A DNA stretch of 35,866 nucleotides from an uncultured bacterium (GCA_937948815.1 CALFAM010000199.1:1-35866), one strand, 5' to 3'. Counted from the stretch's first letter, positions 24,918 to 34,102 are shown. The notes: generated by a model from the letters alone, not told the origin. Numbers and translations are program-made.

Positions 24918-25361
24918 AGTTCCTCAAATCTCCTGAAGCTGGCGAGATCCCCGGCTGACCCTATGCGCCATTTCAGAAATCGACCTAGTACCAATTTCCC
25001 TCGCCTCGCCGCATCCAATCACACCAGCCGCCACCAAAGCACCCGCAGACTACCCACCACAGACCACCCGCGGCCGACCAACCATGACGACCCGCGGCCG
25101 GCCAGCCTCAGCTAGAGGAGGAAGCTGTCGGATCGAGGACGCGCGGAGATGTCTGAGCGTGTTCGCACGAGTTTCGGAGCGCCCGCACGCAGACCGGCAG
25201 CGGCCGACCAACCGTGCAGACCCGTGGCCGACCAACCGCGCTGCCCGAGGACGCGGGAGGATCGAGGACGGCGCCGAGATGTCTGAGCGCGTCTGCGCGC
25301 GAGTTTCGCAGGCGCCGCCCGCAGACCACCCGCGGCCGATCCGCGGCTGTGATCGAGAAAG
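24918..25361. other. Gap of 444 bp filled largely by a diverged repeat
   Basis: No credible gene was found. The ORFs here are read through repeats in several frames, giving recurrent GRPRVVCG and LRNSRADALRHL strings, which marks them as non-coding shadows. The part nearest PPOX (24918-25050) should hold its promoter; I see no convincing hexamers. Confidence 0.6.
25061..25345. repeat. Diverged tandem repeat, period about 127 bp, with short GC-rich satellites
   Basis: Two blocks of about 85 bp (from about 25131 and 25258) share ggatcgaggacg, gagatgtctgagcg, gcgagtttcg and a tail of cgcagacc plus cggccga. Between and around them cgcggccgaccaacc-like motifs recur (near 25070, 25090, 25200, 25227 and 25332). 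Divergence is high but the order of shared blocks is kept. It has no terminal repeats or transposase. Confidence 0.8.
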
Positions 25362-25892
25362 CTATTCGCGGCGCAGGGTCTCGAGGTAGGCGACGAGGGC
25401 TTCCCATTGCGCATCGTCGAGCCTGAAGCGTGGCATGACGGGCGAGAGCGCGGTGCCACCGGCGTCGACGCCTTCGGTGATGGCCTTCCGGAGCGCGTCG
25501 TGATCGGTGTAGGCCGGACGGGTGCGGCCGGTGGCCGAGCTCGGTAGATCAGCCATCAGGGCTTCCCATCGAATATCTGGCGGCGCCACATTCTGAACGG
25601 CGATACCGCCGCGTCCGTCGGCACCGTGGCACGTTCCGCAGGGCAGCGTCCACGCGGGAACCTCGACGGCGTTGTCGCCGCCGATTCCGATTTTGATCTC
25701 CTCGGCCGGATCGTCGCTCGCGCGCCCTTCGAGATAGATCCGCTTGCCGATCGCCAGCCGTGCGTCATCCTCCTTGGCCGTCTCCGCAGTCGAGAAATCT
25801 GCCAGCAGTGACCAGGGCAACACCATCACGAGCATCCGCACGACCTTCGCGTGCCTCCGAGTCATTGCTCGTCTCTCAGGGTCGAACGTCAT
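25362..25892 (-). CDS. Secreted c-type cytochrome (single heme)
   Basis: The 176-aa product has an N-terminal hydrophobic segment (VVRMLVMVLPWSLLADFSTAE), then a cytochrome c domain with one CGTCH heme site (about 85-89) followed by GADGRGG, and a likely axial Met in PVMPRFRLDDAQWEALVAYLETLR. I start at the ATG at 25892 because GGAG stands seven bases upstream and it lies two bases after the carbonic anhydrase stop; the track uses a TTG six bases earlier. An ATG at 25865 would shorten the signal region. The protein should carry electrons in the periplasm. Partner oxidase or dehydrogenase is not in the window. Confidence 0.92.
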   Translation of the reverse strand: MTFDPERRAMTRRHAKVVRMLVMVLPWSLLADFSTAETAKEDDARLAIGKRIYLEGRASDDPAEEIKIGIGGDNAVEVPAWTLPCGTCHGADGRGGIAVQNVAPPDIRWEALMADLPSSATGRTRPAYTDHDALRKAITEGVDAGGTALSPVMPRFRLDDAQWEALVAYLETLRRE

Positions 25893-25894
25893 AC

Positions 25895-26515
25895 TCAATC
25901 TCCAAGCACCTTGGCGTCTGGCCCACTACGGCTCACCCCCAGGTCGCGCAGGAGACCTGTGCCGAGCTCATAGAGCCAACCGTGAAGCGAGACCTTTTGT
26001 CCTCGCTGCCACGCGAAGATCAACGTTGGAAGCAATCCGATCGTCGCGACCTGGGCCGCGACATTCAACTCCGCCAGCCGCGTCCACCGCTCGTCGTAGT
26101 CCTCACAACGGTCGAGCTCCTTGTGATGGTCGCGGTTCACCGCGCGCAGGGGTGCCAGCCACTGCTCCATCGGCGGCCAGACCGATGGCCCGAGCGCAGC
26201 ACGTACCGCAGCACAGCGTTCATGGCCACAGACGATGATGTGCTCAACCTGAAGTACGTCAACAGCATACTTGATAACTGACAACGAGTTCGCATCCGTC
26301 GTCGAGACCAGATTCCCCATGTTGCGATGAATCAGCATATCGCCTGCTTCGAGGCCGGCAATCGTGGTGGGCGACACGCGGCTGTCGGCGCAACCGATCC
26401 ACAGATAGCGCGGATGCTGAGCCTTGAGCTGCCGCTCGAAGTAGGTTGGATCCTGGGCATTCCGTGCACGAACCCATGCACGATTGTTCTCGAAAACTTC
26501 CGGAAGACGTCGCAT
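25895..26515 (-). CDS. Beta-class carbonic anhydrase
   Basis: It interconverts CO2 and bicarbonate with a zinc ion. The motifs are all present: WIGCADSRV (Cys42, Asp44, Arg46), HRNMGNLV, and CGHERC (His98, Cys101), with SVIKYAVDVLQVEHIIVCGH between. The ATG at 26515 (MRRLPEVFENNRAW) aligns with the usual N-terminus of this family, giving 206 aa; the track start adds 13 residues. The stop overlaps the cytochrome c Shine-Dalgarno, so the two are probably translated together. The mocR-type gene diverges from it. Confidence 0.96.
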   Translation of the reverse strand: MRRLPEVFENNRAWVRARNAQDPTYFERQLKAQHPRYLWIGCADSRVSPTTIAGLEAGDMLIHRNMGNLVSTTDANSLSVIKYAVDVLQVEHIIVCGHERCAAVRAALGPSVWPPMEQWLAPLRAVNRDHHKELDRCEDYDERWTRLAELNVAAQVATIGLLPTLIFAWQRGQKVSLHGWLYELGTGLLRDLGVSRSGPDAKVLGD

Positions 26516-26805
26516 CGCAATGGAACGATGCCACGGCAGGTGCCCGGGCGACAAGTGCCGAGAGCAAGACCGCTCGAAACTCGCTGGCCGCGCGTCCGCT
26601 CGACCATAGATGGTAGGCGCATAGCTCCTTACATGATCGGACGGGCGACCATCCTTCGACGCGAAAGGCCGATTGGGCCCAGTCTTCGTGATGAAGTGGC
26701 CCTACGCAAAGACCAATTTGCGAACCTACAATAGGACCACACAGCAACGGCTGCGCTGCCCAGCAATCGGGCGGTGCGTCAGCCAACAGAATCCGGAGAG
26801 GCTCG
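26516..26805. promoter_or_regulatory. Divergent promoter region between carbonic anhydrase and MocR-type gene
   Basis: These 290 bp separate two divergent starts and must hold both promoters. A TACAAT at 26727-26732 (plus strand) is a plausible -10 for the regulator but lacks a good -35. MocR regulators usually bind direct repeats near their own promoter; the CCTAC words at 26701 and 26726 are possible but weak. Confidence 0.4.
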
Positions 26806-28266
26806 ATGCTGGTATCGATCGAAGGCAAAGGTCCCTTGTTTCAACGCGTGTACGATGCCCTCCGTGGCGCCATTCTGCGCGGCGACCTGGCGCAAGGCGC
26901 ACGCCTGCCCTCGAGCAGGGGTCTTGCCAGCGATCTCGGCCTTTCCCGAACCACCGTGCTGCTCGCCTACGAGCAGCTTCATGCCGAGGGCTACGTCACC
27001 GGTCGCGTGGGCTCGGGCACCTACGTGGCCACCGAGCTGCCCGACATGGCGCTCCGCAGCGCCGAGGTCGAGAGTGGAAAACCCTGCGTCGTGGCCGACG
27101 TTCGGGTCTCCCAATACGCCCAGCGCCTGGCCACCATGGCCGTCGTGCCCGAAGATCAGGCCCCGCGCGTCCGCTACGACTTCCGCTATGGCACGCCCGC
27201 ACTCGACGACCAGCTGATCGAAATCTGGCGACGAATGCTCACCCGCACGATGCGCAAAGCGTCACTTCGGTCCTTGCTCTATGGCCCCCCCGAAGGGTCC
27301 GAGAGCCTGCGCCAAGCCGTGGCGGCCTACCTGATTCGTTCGCGGGCCGTACGCTGCCGCCCGGAACAAGTGATCATCGTCAACGGCTCCCAACAGGCAC
27401 TCGACCTCACCGCCCGGGTGCTCGTCGATCCGGGAGACCGCGTACTGATCGAAGACCCTTGCTACTTGGGCACACGCAAAGTCTTCGCCGCGGCCGGTGC
27501 CAACCTGGTCGCGGCAGCGGTCGACGACGAAGGGCTCGACGCGGCCCAACTTCCGCCCGAGGCGGACGATGCCCGGCTGGCCTGTGTCGCGCCGTCCCAT
27601 CAATTCCCCTCCGGTGCCACGATGGCCCTCGGCAGACGCCTTTCCTTGCTCGGCTGGGCGGAAGAGCGGGGCGCATTCATCTTCGAAGACGACTACGACA
27701 GCGAGTACCGCTACGAGGGACGGCCGATCGAGTCGATGCAGGGACTCGACCAAACCGGGCGCGTGATCTACGCAGGGACCTTCTCGAAAGTCGTCTTTCC
27801 GGCACTGCGGGTCGGCTATGTCGTGCTGCCCGAATCGCTCATCGAGCCCTTCGTGGCAGCCAAGTGGCTGAGCGACCGGCATACACCGACCCTCGAACAA
27901 GACACCTTGGCAGCCTTCATTCGGGAAGGACACTTCGAGCGCCATCTGCGACGCGCCCGCACCCGCAACGCGGCCCGACGCGCGGCACTGCTCGATGCAC
28001 TGGACCGCTTCTTCGGGGATCGAATCGAGATTCAGGGGGCCAACGCCGGCATGCACATGGTGGTGTGGCTGCACGACACCACCGCCCCGCAGCTCGAACG
28101 GCTGATCACGCGCGCACGGGCGGCCGGTGTCGGCATCTCATCGGTCGCGCCGTACTATCAGCAGCCACCATCGTCAGCCGGGCTGCTGCTCGGCTACGCC
28201 AACCTGACCGAAACAGAGATCGACGCCGGCATCGCCTGCCTGGCAGCCATTCCGACGGACGCCTGA
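26806..28266 (+). CDS. MocR/PdxR-type regulator (GntR HTH fused to aminotransferase fold)
   Basis: The 486-aa protein has an N-terminal GntR winged HTH (about 10-77: LFQRVYDALRGAILRGDLAQGARLPSSRGLASDLGLSRTTVLLAYEQL) and a long class I/II aminotransferase domain with NGSQQALDL, the D-Y region and the PLP lysine Lys328 in GTFSKVVFPALRVGY. MocR proteins use bound PLP to sense vitamin B6, amines or amino acids rather than to catalyse. GGAGAG precedes the ATG. The divergent carbonic anhydrase/cytochrome pair, and perhaps the PPOX gene beyond, are candidate targets. Confidence 0.95.
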   Translation: MLVSIEGKGPLFQRVYDALRGAILRGDLAQGARLPSSRGLASDLGLSRTTVLLAYEQLHAEGYVTGRVGSGTYVATELPDMALRSAEVESGKPCVVADVRVSQYAQRLATMAVVPEDQAPRVRYDFRYGTPALDDQLIEIWRRMLTRTMRKASLRSLLYGPPEGSESLRQAVAAYLIRSRAVRCRPEQVIIVNGSQQALDLTARVLVDPGDRVLIEDPCYLGTRKVFAAAGANLVAAAVDDEGLDAAQLPPEADDARLACVAPSHQFPSGATMALGRRLSLLGWAEERGAFIFEDDYDSEYRYEGRPIESMQGLDQTGRVIYAGTFSKVVFPALRVGYVVLPESLIEPFVAAKWLSDRHTPTLEQDTLAAFIREGHFERHLRRARTRNAARRAALLDALDRFFGDRIEIQGANAGMHMVVWLHDTTAPQLERLITRARAAGVGISSVAPYYQQPPSSAGLLLGYANLTETEIDAGIACLAAIPTDA

Positions 28267-28308
28267 GCCGCCGTCACAGGTTGGGATTGCTCGCGTTGGC
28301 CGGTCGGA

Positions 28309-30096
28309 TCAGGAAGCTGGTTCGGCAGGTGCGGCGAGCCCAAGGCCCTCGAGGTATGCCTCGACACCCGGCTCGTTGAAGACGAAGCCCGCCTCACCCA
28401 GAAGCTCGTCCATCACTTCACCGAAGACCTGCTGCTGGCGCCGCGCGAAGTAGTCCTCGCGGACCTGATCCGAAACCTCGGCGAAGCTCAAGGGCTTCGG
28501 CTCGCGACGCTCCACGACCTGCAGGAGCTGAAGGGTGCCACTCTGTTGGAATGGCGCGGTGAAGCCTGGCCCGTTGAGCTTGGTCAGATAGAGCCGAATC
28601 TTCGGCTCGAGCAGCGCCAGGCCGCTCGGCCCGATCCACCCAGGCTCGAGCGCGGCGACGTCTGGACGCGCACTCGCCTCTTCGATGGTCATGCCACCGG
28701 TCTGAAGCGCGCCACGAAGCTGCTCGAGCTCGAGGAGTCGCGCCTCGGGGTCGGACCCGACATTCATGGCCAAACCCCCGACCAGGAGCTGCAGTGGGCT
28801 CTGGTAGAGGTGCTGGTTGTCCTCGTAGAAACCACGGATCGCATCCGGTTCGCGATCGATTCGCGACCAAATGCGCGCTTCCAGCCGATGATCGACCAGC
28901 CGCGCGAGCGCCAGCCGACGAATGCGCTGCTCGACGGCCTTCTGCGCGGCCGAATCGAGGAAACCCTCCGCCTCCGCCAATCGGCAGACCCGCTGGTGAT
29001 CGACCTGCCCTTGGTACAGCTCGACCAACCGATCCACGACCGGGATCAGCTGGACGCCGCTTTCGAGATAGGGCTCCGCCATCTCCTTCAAACGCTCGAG
29101 CGTCAGCTCGGCATCGCCGACTCGCATGATCACGGGCTCGGCCGTTGGCTGCCGGAACTGTTCGAGAAGCTCCTCGCGCTCCAGGATAAGGTCGTCCTCG
29201 TCAGTCGGTGCACGTGCCGCGAGCTCCGCCAGAGTCTCCAGGTTGGCGGTCTCGCGCAGCCGGCCCGCGAGCATGGGTCGAGCCTCTTCGAACGAGATCG
29301 AGATCGCTGGCACGATGTCCGAGACGTACAGAATCAACCCACCGTGCTCATTGAGAATCGGCTCGCTCGTCGTCTCGGGCTCGAGCGCGAAGACCACCTT
29401 CTCGAGCGGCGGGGGCAGCTTCCCAAGCTCCATCCAACCGATATTGCCGCCAAGCGTACGATTCTCGGAGTCCGAGTGCTCGCGGGCCAGGTCCCTGAAC
29501 GGTTCGCCGGCCGTCAAGCGCTCACGCAAGGAATTGAGGAACGCAGCGGTCTCGTCGGTCTTCGTGGCATCCTCGTGGCGTTTGAAGATGTGCCAGACCA
29601 TTCGCTTCTCGGGCTGGTCGAAGAGCGCCACGTTGGCGTCGTAGAGCGCGCGGAGCTCCTCTTCCCGGTCAGCCCGAGACGAGACTTCCTCCCCTTGCTG
29701 GGTGTTTGCGAAGACCTCGGCCGTGATGTTGCAGGAAAGCAGAATGAAATCCTGCCCCAGCTCTTCGCGAATGGTTTCGGTCGACGGATCGTCCGCCAGC
29801 ACCCATTGCCGTGCCGCCAGCACCTGAGAAGCCCGGCGGTAGCGATCAGCCCATGCCTCCGAAGGATCGGCTTCCGCGCTCTGGGCTTCGCTGCGTAGGA
29901 AGGTCTCGATCTCGGCGATCGCCAGGGAACCGTCCTCGAAGACGGCGGCAATGTCTGCAGCGATATCCGGGGCAGCGGGCTGCTGCCGACAGGCCAGCGC
30001 CGTCAACCCGGCGATCAGCACGATGCCGACACGTCTGCCCATCTTTGTCCCGCGTTCTCGTCGCTGGGATTCTTGCCCTGGGACTTCCCTGTTCAT
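28309..30096 (-). CDS. Lipoprotein with parvulin PPIase domain and a second degenerate parvulin-like domain
   Basis: The 595-aa protein has a lipobox LTALAC (Cys36). After an N-terminal helical chaperone-like region comes a parvulin domain at about 163-262: RMVWHIFKRHE, FRDLAREHSDSENRTLGGNIGWMELGKLPPPLEKVVFALEPETTSEPI. A weaker copy at about 430-560 has LEPGWIGPSGLALLEPKIRLYL and a SFAEVSDQVREDYFARR tail. This is the SurA/PrsA kind of layout for folding exported proteins. The start overlaps the sulfatase stop (ATGA); an ATG at 30042 would give a shorter, more usual signal peptide. It is last in a three-gene operon with a related parvulin first. Confidence 0.88.
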   Translation of the reverse strand: MNREVPGQESQRRERGTKMGRRVGIVLIAGLTALACRQQPAAPDIAADIAAVFEDGSLAIAEIETFLRSEAQSAEADPSEAWADRYRRASQVLAARQWVLADDPSTETIREELGQDFILLSCNITAEVFANTQQGEEVSSRADREEELRALYDANVALFDQPEKRMVWHIFKRHEDATKTDETAAFLNSLRERLTAGEPFRDLAREHSDSENRTLGGNIGWMELGKLPPPLEKVVFALEPETTSEPILNEHGGLILYVSDIVPAISISFEEARPMLAGRLRETANLETLAELAARAPTDEDDLILEREELLEQFRQPTAEPVIMRVGDAELTLERLKEMAEPYLESGVQLIPVVDRLVELYQGQVDHQRVCRLAEAEGFLDSAAQKAVEQRIRRLALARLVDHRLEARIWSRIDREPDAIRGFYEDNQHLYQSPLQLLVGGLAMNVGSDPEARLLELEQLRGALQTGGMTIEEASARPDVAALEPGWIGPSGLALLEPKIRLYLTKLNGPGFTAPFQQSGTLQLLQVVERREPKPLSFAEVSDQVREDYFARRQQQVFGEVMDELLGEAGFVFNEPGVEAYLEGLGLAAPAEPAS

Positions 30097-32267
30097 ACCG
30101 CACCCGCCATGTTGCGTGCCCGCTTGACGATCTGAGGATTACGGCAACGCCGTTCAATGACGTCGAGCGCCGTGGCCGCTTGCTCAGTCTCTTCCTGGCC
30201 GACGTAAATGGCCAGCCGCGCCAGGTGCGCCGGCCAGTAGCTGGGATTGAGCTGAATCGCCCGTTCGAGCTTCTCCAGCGCTTCGTCATAGCGCGTCAGC
30301 CCAAGAAGCATGACGGCGTAATTGTAGTGCCCGCGCTCGCTGAAGGGCTGGCTTTGCAACAGGGCTTCGAAGTGTTCGGTCGCAGCCTCGTGCTCCTGAC
30401 GCTTGGCAAGCTGAATCGCCAGGCTGAGGCGAGCGCGCAGCAGGTTGCCATCGAGCTCCAAGGCGGCTTCCAGCTCTTTCTCCCCGGCCTCCGCTTCGCC
30501 CGTGGCCAGCAGCATCTCACCGAGGAGATAGCGGCCATAGCCCGAATCGTGGGCCTTGATCAGCAGGCGAGCCAGCGCCAGACCGCGCTCCTGGCTACCG
30601 CTGGCGAAGACCCGCTGGGCCACCGCGAGGAAGGCCGAGTCGCTAACCGAAACCAGCTCCTCGGCTTCCTCGATCACCGAAGCCGCCTCGTCGACCTGGC
30701 CGAGGCCGAGGTAAGCCGAGGCGAGCAGCGAGCGGTAGAAAGCGTTTCCGGGATCGAGCTCGATCAAGCGCAGCACGCGTTCGCGGGCCTGCACGTACTC
30801 CTTGCGATCCAGAAGCTGCTTCGCCTGGCTCATCAAGGTGATGTCGTGGATGCGATCCTGGGGCGCGATGCCACCGTCGATCAGCTCTTCGGTCACCGTT
30901 CCGGGGGCATCGCCAGAGGACGACAGATAGCCAAGTGCGGCCAGGCGCTGACGAGTCTCAGCGTCCACGCTCTGCACCGCATCGGCGGACGAGCTGCTGG
31001 CGCGCCGCTCGATGAAGGCCGCAAGCGCCGCCTTCATCTCGGCAGCCTCCTCGTGCTGGGAAGGTGCCAAATCGTTCAGCTCACGCGGATCCGCCTCGAG
31101 GTCGAAGAGCTCGGGGCGCGGTCCATGAATGTACTTCGAGGAGCCATCGAAGAGCGCCCGCATCTCGCCCCAACCATGAGAGAAACGGGGCGACAGGGTC
31201 TCGGCGTAGTACAGCCCGCGGCTGTCACGCTCCTCCTCTCCACTGCGAATCCAGTCAGCCAGGGAACGGCCGTGGATCTGGTCGTCAATGGGTTGCTCGA
31301 AGAACTCCAAAATGGTCGGCACGATGTCGACCGTTCCGACCCTAGACTTCAGACGACGCCCCCCTTCGATGCCGGGTATCTTCATGATCAACGGCACGTG
31401 GAGCGTCGAGTTGTAGACCAGCATCGAGTGGCTGTCCTCACGATGCTCTTTTCGGCCCTCGCCGTGGTCGCCAACCACCACCACGAGGGTGCGATCTGCG
31501 ATCCCCGCCTCCTCGAGAAAGTCCAGCACCTTGCCGAAACTCTGGTCGACATAGGCAATCTCGCCCAGGTACAGATCATACGCATAGAGCTGATCAAAGG
31601 GCGACGGTGGAATCAGCGGCTGGTGCGCGTCCCAGTAGTGGATCCACGCCATGAAGGGCTCGTCAGCGTGCTCACGCAACCAGGGCAGAACGGCGTCGTT
31701 GACCTGATCAGCCGATCGCTCGTCGAAGTAGACGCCGCGCTGGGGCTCGGTTCGCTCACCTCGAAAGTTCTCCAGACCAACGGTGATGTGGTCGTCGAAG
31801 AAGTCGAAGCCCTGGGCAATGCCGAACTCGCGGGTCACCGGGTACGAGGCGACCACCGCACCGGTTGCGTAGCCGAGGTCGCGAAAGCGCTCCGCGATCG
31901 TCACCTCGCTCTCCGGCAGGGTGAACAGCCCGTTGTCGCGCACGCCGTGCGCCAGCGGATAGCGCCCCGTAAAGATGGTCGAGTGCGACGGCAAGGTAAT
32001 CGGCGCCGTCGTCATCGCCTGTTCGAACAGAAGCCCCTCGGCTGCCAAGCGATCGAAGTTCGGCGTCTTGATGTCTTCCCTGCCGTAGCATGCCAGGTGA
32101 TCCGCGCGCGTCGTATCGAGGGTGACGATCAACACATTCCAGGGCGGCTCGCGCGTGCAACCTGACGCCAGGATCGCCAACGCCATCAAGAAGGCCGCTT
32201 TCGCCAAGCGACTGGATGACACGCCGCGCGACGCTCGCGCGACGGTGGGTCTCGATCGTCCCGTCAT
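30093..32267 (-). CDS. Sulfatase-like (AlkP superfamily) lipoprotein with C-terminal TPR repeats
   Basis: The 724-aa protein has a lipobox LASGC (Cys37), then a sulfatase/AlkP fold: metal Asp in VTLDTTRADHLACYG, active-site APITLPSHSTIFTGRYP, metal pair VVGDHGEG and HVPLIMKIPG. The position of the formylglycine Cys/Ser (CxPxR) is Thr91 and the Arg is His95, so it cannot be a classical formylglycine sulfatase. Thr is the nucleophile in related phosphotransferases. About 480-715 are TPR repeats (YGRYLLGEMLLATGEAEAGEKEL, ALEKLERAIQLNPSYWPAHL). It overlaps both neighbouring parvulin genes by ATGA. Likely exposed to the periplasm; substrate unknown. Confidence 0.92.
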   Translation of the reverse strand: MTGRSRPTVARASRGVSSSRLAKAAFLMALAILASGCTREPPWNVLIVTLDTTRADHLACYGREDIKTPNFDRLAAEGLLFEQAMTTAPITLPSHSTIFTGRYPLAHGVRDNGLFTLPESEVTIAERFRDLGYATGAVVASYPVTREFGIAQGFDFFDDHITVGLENFRGERTEPQRGVYFDERSADQVNDAVLPWLREHADEPFMAWIHYWDAHQPLIPPSPFDQLYAYDLYLGEIAYVDQSFGKVLDFLEEAGIADRTLVVVVGDHGEGRKEHREDSHSMLVYNSTLHVPLIMKIPGIEGGRRLKSRVGTVDIVPTILEFFEQPIDDQIHGRSLADWIRSGEEERDSRGLYYAETLSPRFSHGWGEMRALFDGSSKYIHGPRPELFDLEADPRELNDLAPSQHEEAAEMKAALAAFIERRASSSSADAVQSVDAETRQRLAALGYLSSSGDAPGTVTEELIDGGIAPQDRIHDITLMSQAKQLLDRKEYVQARERVLRLIELDPGNAFYRSLLASAYLGLGQVDEAASVIEEAEELVSVSDSAFLAVAQRVFASGSQERGLALARLLIKAHDSGYGRYLLGEMLLATGEAEAGEKELEAALELDGNLLRARLSLAIQLAKRQEHEAATEHFEALLQSQPFSERGHYNYAVMLLGLTRYDEALEKLERAIQLNPSYWPAHLARLAIYVGQEETEQAATALDVIERRCRNPQIVKRARNMAGAV

Positions 32268-34102
32268 TCGCCTACCTCGATCTCTTCAATGCGCTGCTCC
32301 TCGAGCACCTTCTGCCGCAGCGCGGTGCCGATTCGCCGTCGTTCCGCTGTCATGAGCGCGGCGCGAATCCGCGGCCGAGCCTCGTCCAGGGAGAGTTGCC
32401 GTTCCGGTCGTTCAGCCACCAACTCGACCACGTAGAGCTCGCGGCCCTGCTGTACCAGGTTGGTCACCTGTCCGACGGCAAGCTCCGCCATCGCTGCGTC
32501 GACATTGTGACCAAGCTGCCACACCTGGACATCCGTCAACCATCCGAGGTCGCGCAGCTCGCCGCGCTCCCCCAGCTCGTGTGCCAGTGCTTCCAGCGTA
32601 TCGCCGCCTGACGCCGCCGTGCCCAAGTTCGAACCGGCAGCCTGAGCCCGCGCCGCGGCCAGGCGCGCCGCCGATGCGCGCAGCGCACGGTAGAAGTCTG
32701 CGCCGTAGGTGGCGTCACGGGAAACAGCAACCATTCGAAGATGGCGCGCTTGCGACTCGACCAGGTCGTCGCGACGCTGCTTGTAAAACGCCGCGATCGC
32801 TTCTTCGCTCGGCTCGAGATTCTTGCCCGCAGATTCGCGGTTGGCGACGAGCTGGGCGCGAATCTCCAGGTCGTCGAACACCAATGATGCTTCGTAGGCG
32901 GCATCATCCAGCAGCCCCCGGCGGCGGGCCTCGCGGGTGCGCGCTTCGTGAAGCACGCAGTCTCGAATGAAGGTATGTCGCTTTTCGGCGCTGAACGCAT
33001 CGATCGGCTTGCGGACACCATAGAGACGGAGATAACGGGTCAGCGCCTCGGTCGTCAAGGTCCGCGCCTCATCGCCGACGTTGAAGTGTGCCTCGATGGT
33101 CCGCGTCTTTCCGGCCGTTGGCTCGAATGGCACGATTCGCAGGCCCATGGCCGCGACCAGCCCATCGTCCAGGGCCTCGCGCGCCTGCTGGTAGCCCGCC
33201 TCGCGCAGCCGCGCCTCGACCCGCTTGCGCGCGCTGGCAAAGTCGATCTGCTCAGGCTCGAGAATCGCCGTGCAGCGCAGGAGGGTCACGCCATCCTCGG
33301 TTTCGATCACCTCGCTCACGTCGTTGACGCCGAGCTTCGAGACGGCACGTGCGACTTTCGGATGGAGGCGCGCCAACGCCGTGAACCCCAGATCCCCCCC
33401 GCGTAGCCGGGTCTCAGACTGCGACTCGGCGCGGGCCAGAGCCGAAAAATCGGCGCCATCGAGAATCTGCTGCCGCAGCTTCTCCAGGTGCGCGCGCGCG
33501 TGCTTCCGACTGTCTGCCACCGCGTCGGGAACGTCGCCATCTACGCGCAAGAAGATGTTGGAGAGCCGCCAACGCTTGGGCTTGTTGTAGCGCTCTGGCG
33601 CAGCGTCGAAGGCGGCGCGAATCTCGGCTTCGCTCGGCACCACCTCTCGCGTGACCGCCTTGTCGAGCAGCGTATTCGCGGTCTCGCGAGCACGGTAGAC
33701 ACGCTGTGCTTCGCGTTGCTCGCGCTCCGCAGGTGTCGCGCTGGAGCCGCTTTGGGCCGAGTCGTAGCGCGCTGCCAGCGTGCGGACCAAGACGAGATTA
33801 CGAATCGCAAAGTTGGGATTCGGCGAGCGGCCGTTGGCCCGAAGGAATGTGAGCCAGGCGTCCAGATCCGCCTGCATGATCACGCCGTCTCGATAGCGCG
33901 CAACGACGGACGTCGACGCAGCCGGGGAGCCCGTGGGAGGTGCGGACAGCGTTGCCGGCGTCCCGCTGGAAGGACGGCCGTCAGACGGCGTACGGCTCGG
34001 GCTTTGGGCCTCGACAGCGAGGACGGAGCCGATCAATAGGATCCCGGCGAAGCCGAGGGGAGCGATGCGAATGCTTGGAGGGTTGTGCCGTGTGTTTGCC
34101 AT
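32264..34102 (-). CDS. Exported parvulin-type PPIase, two-domain
   Basis: The ATG at 34102 gives 612 aa with a signal segment IAPLGFAGILLIGSVLAVEAQ; the track start is a GTG 45 bases earlier, and neither has a good ribosome-binding site. A Pro/Ser/Thr-rich linker leads to an N-terminal helical region, then a parvulin domain (KRWRLSNIFLRVDG, FSALARAESQSETRLRGGDLGFTALARLHPKVARAVSKL) and a second diverged one (ARHLRMVAVSRDA, LRDLGWLTDVQVWQL, VGQVTNLVQQGRELYVVEL). The layout is the same as the lipoprotein at 28309, so the two look like paralogues on either side of the sulfatase-like gene. It heads the operon. Promoter not identified. Confidence 0.87.
   Translation of the reverse strand: MANTRHNPPSIRIAPLGFAGILLIGSVLAVEAQSPSRTPSDGRPSSGTPATLSAPPTGSPAASTSVVARYRDGVIMQADLDAWLTFLRANGRSPNPNFAIRNLVLVRTLAARYDSAQSGSSATPAEREQREAQRVYRARETANTLLDKAVTREVVPSEAEIRAAFDAAPERYNKPKRWRLSNIFLRVDGDVPDAVADSRKHARAHLEKLRQQILDGADFSALARAESQSETRLRGGDLGFTALARLHPKVARAVSKLGVNDVSEVIETEDGVTLLRCTAILEPEQIDFASARKRVEARLREAGYQQAREALDDGLVAAMGLRIVPFEPTAGKTRTIEAHFNVGDEARTLTTEALTRYLRLYGVRKPIDAFSAEKRHTFIRDCVLHEARTREARRRGLLDDAAYEASLVFDDLEIRAQLVANRESAGKNLEPSEEAIAAFYKQRRDDLVESQARHLRMVAVSRDATYGADFYRALRASAARLAAARAQAAGSNLGTAASGGDTLEALAHELGERGELRDLGWLTDVQVWQLGHNVDAAMAELAVGQVTNLVQQGRELYVVELVAERPERQLSLDEARPRIRAALMTAERRRIGTALRQKVLEEQRIEEIEVGE

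Noticed and set aside
25061-25345. CRISPR array
   Set aside because: The repeats are long, diverged and unevenly spaced, with no unique spacers of constant length and no cas genes.
25050-25459. Short minus-strand ORFs with repeated GRPRVVCG strings
   Set aside because: They arise because a GC-rich DNA repeat is open in several frames; the same DNA gives similar strings in different frames, so it is not protein conservation.
26673-28379. 568-aa plus-strand ORF
   Set aside because: It is a shifted frame over the MocR-type gene and very Arg/Pro-rich. The MocR frame has the HTH, the PLP lysine and a good ribosome-binding site.
29811-32165. 784-aa plus-strand ORF
   Set aside because: It lies antisense to the lipoprotein parvulin and the sulfatase-like gene, both with clear family motifs. 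It has no domain, signal or ribosome-binding site; long antisense frames are common at this GC content.
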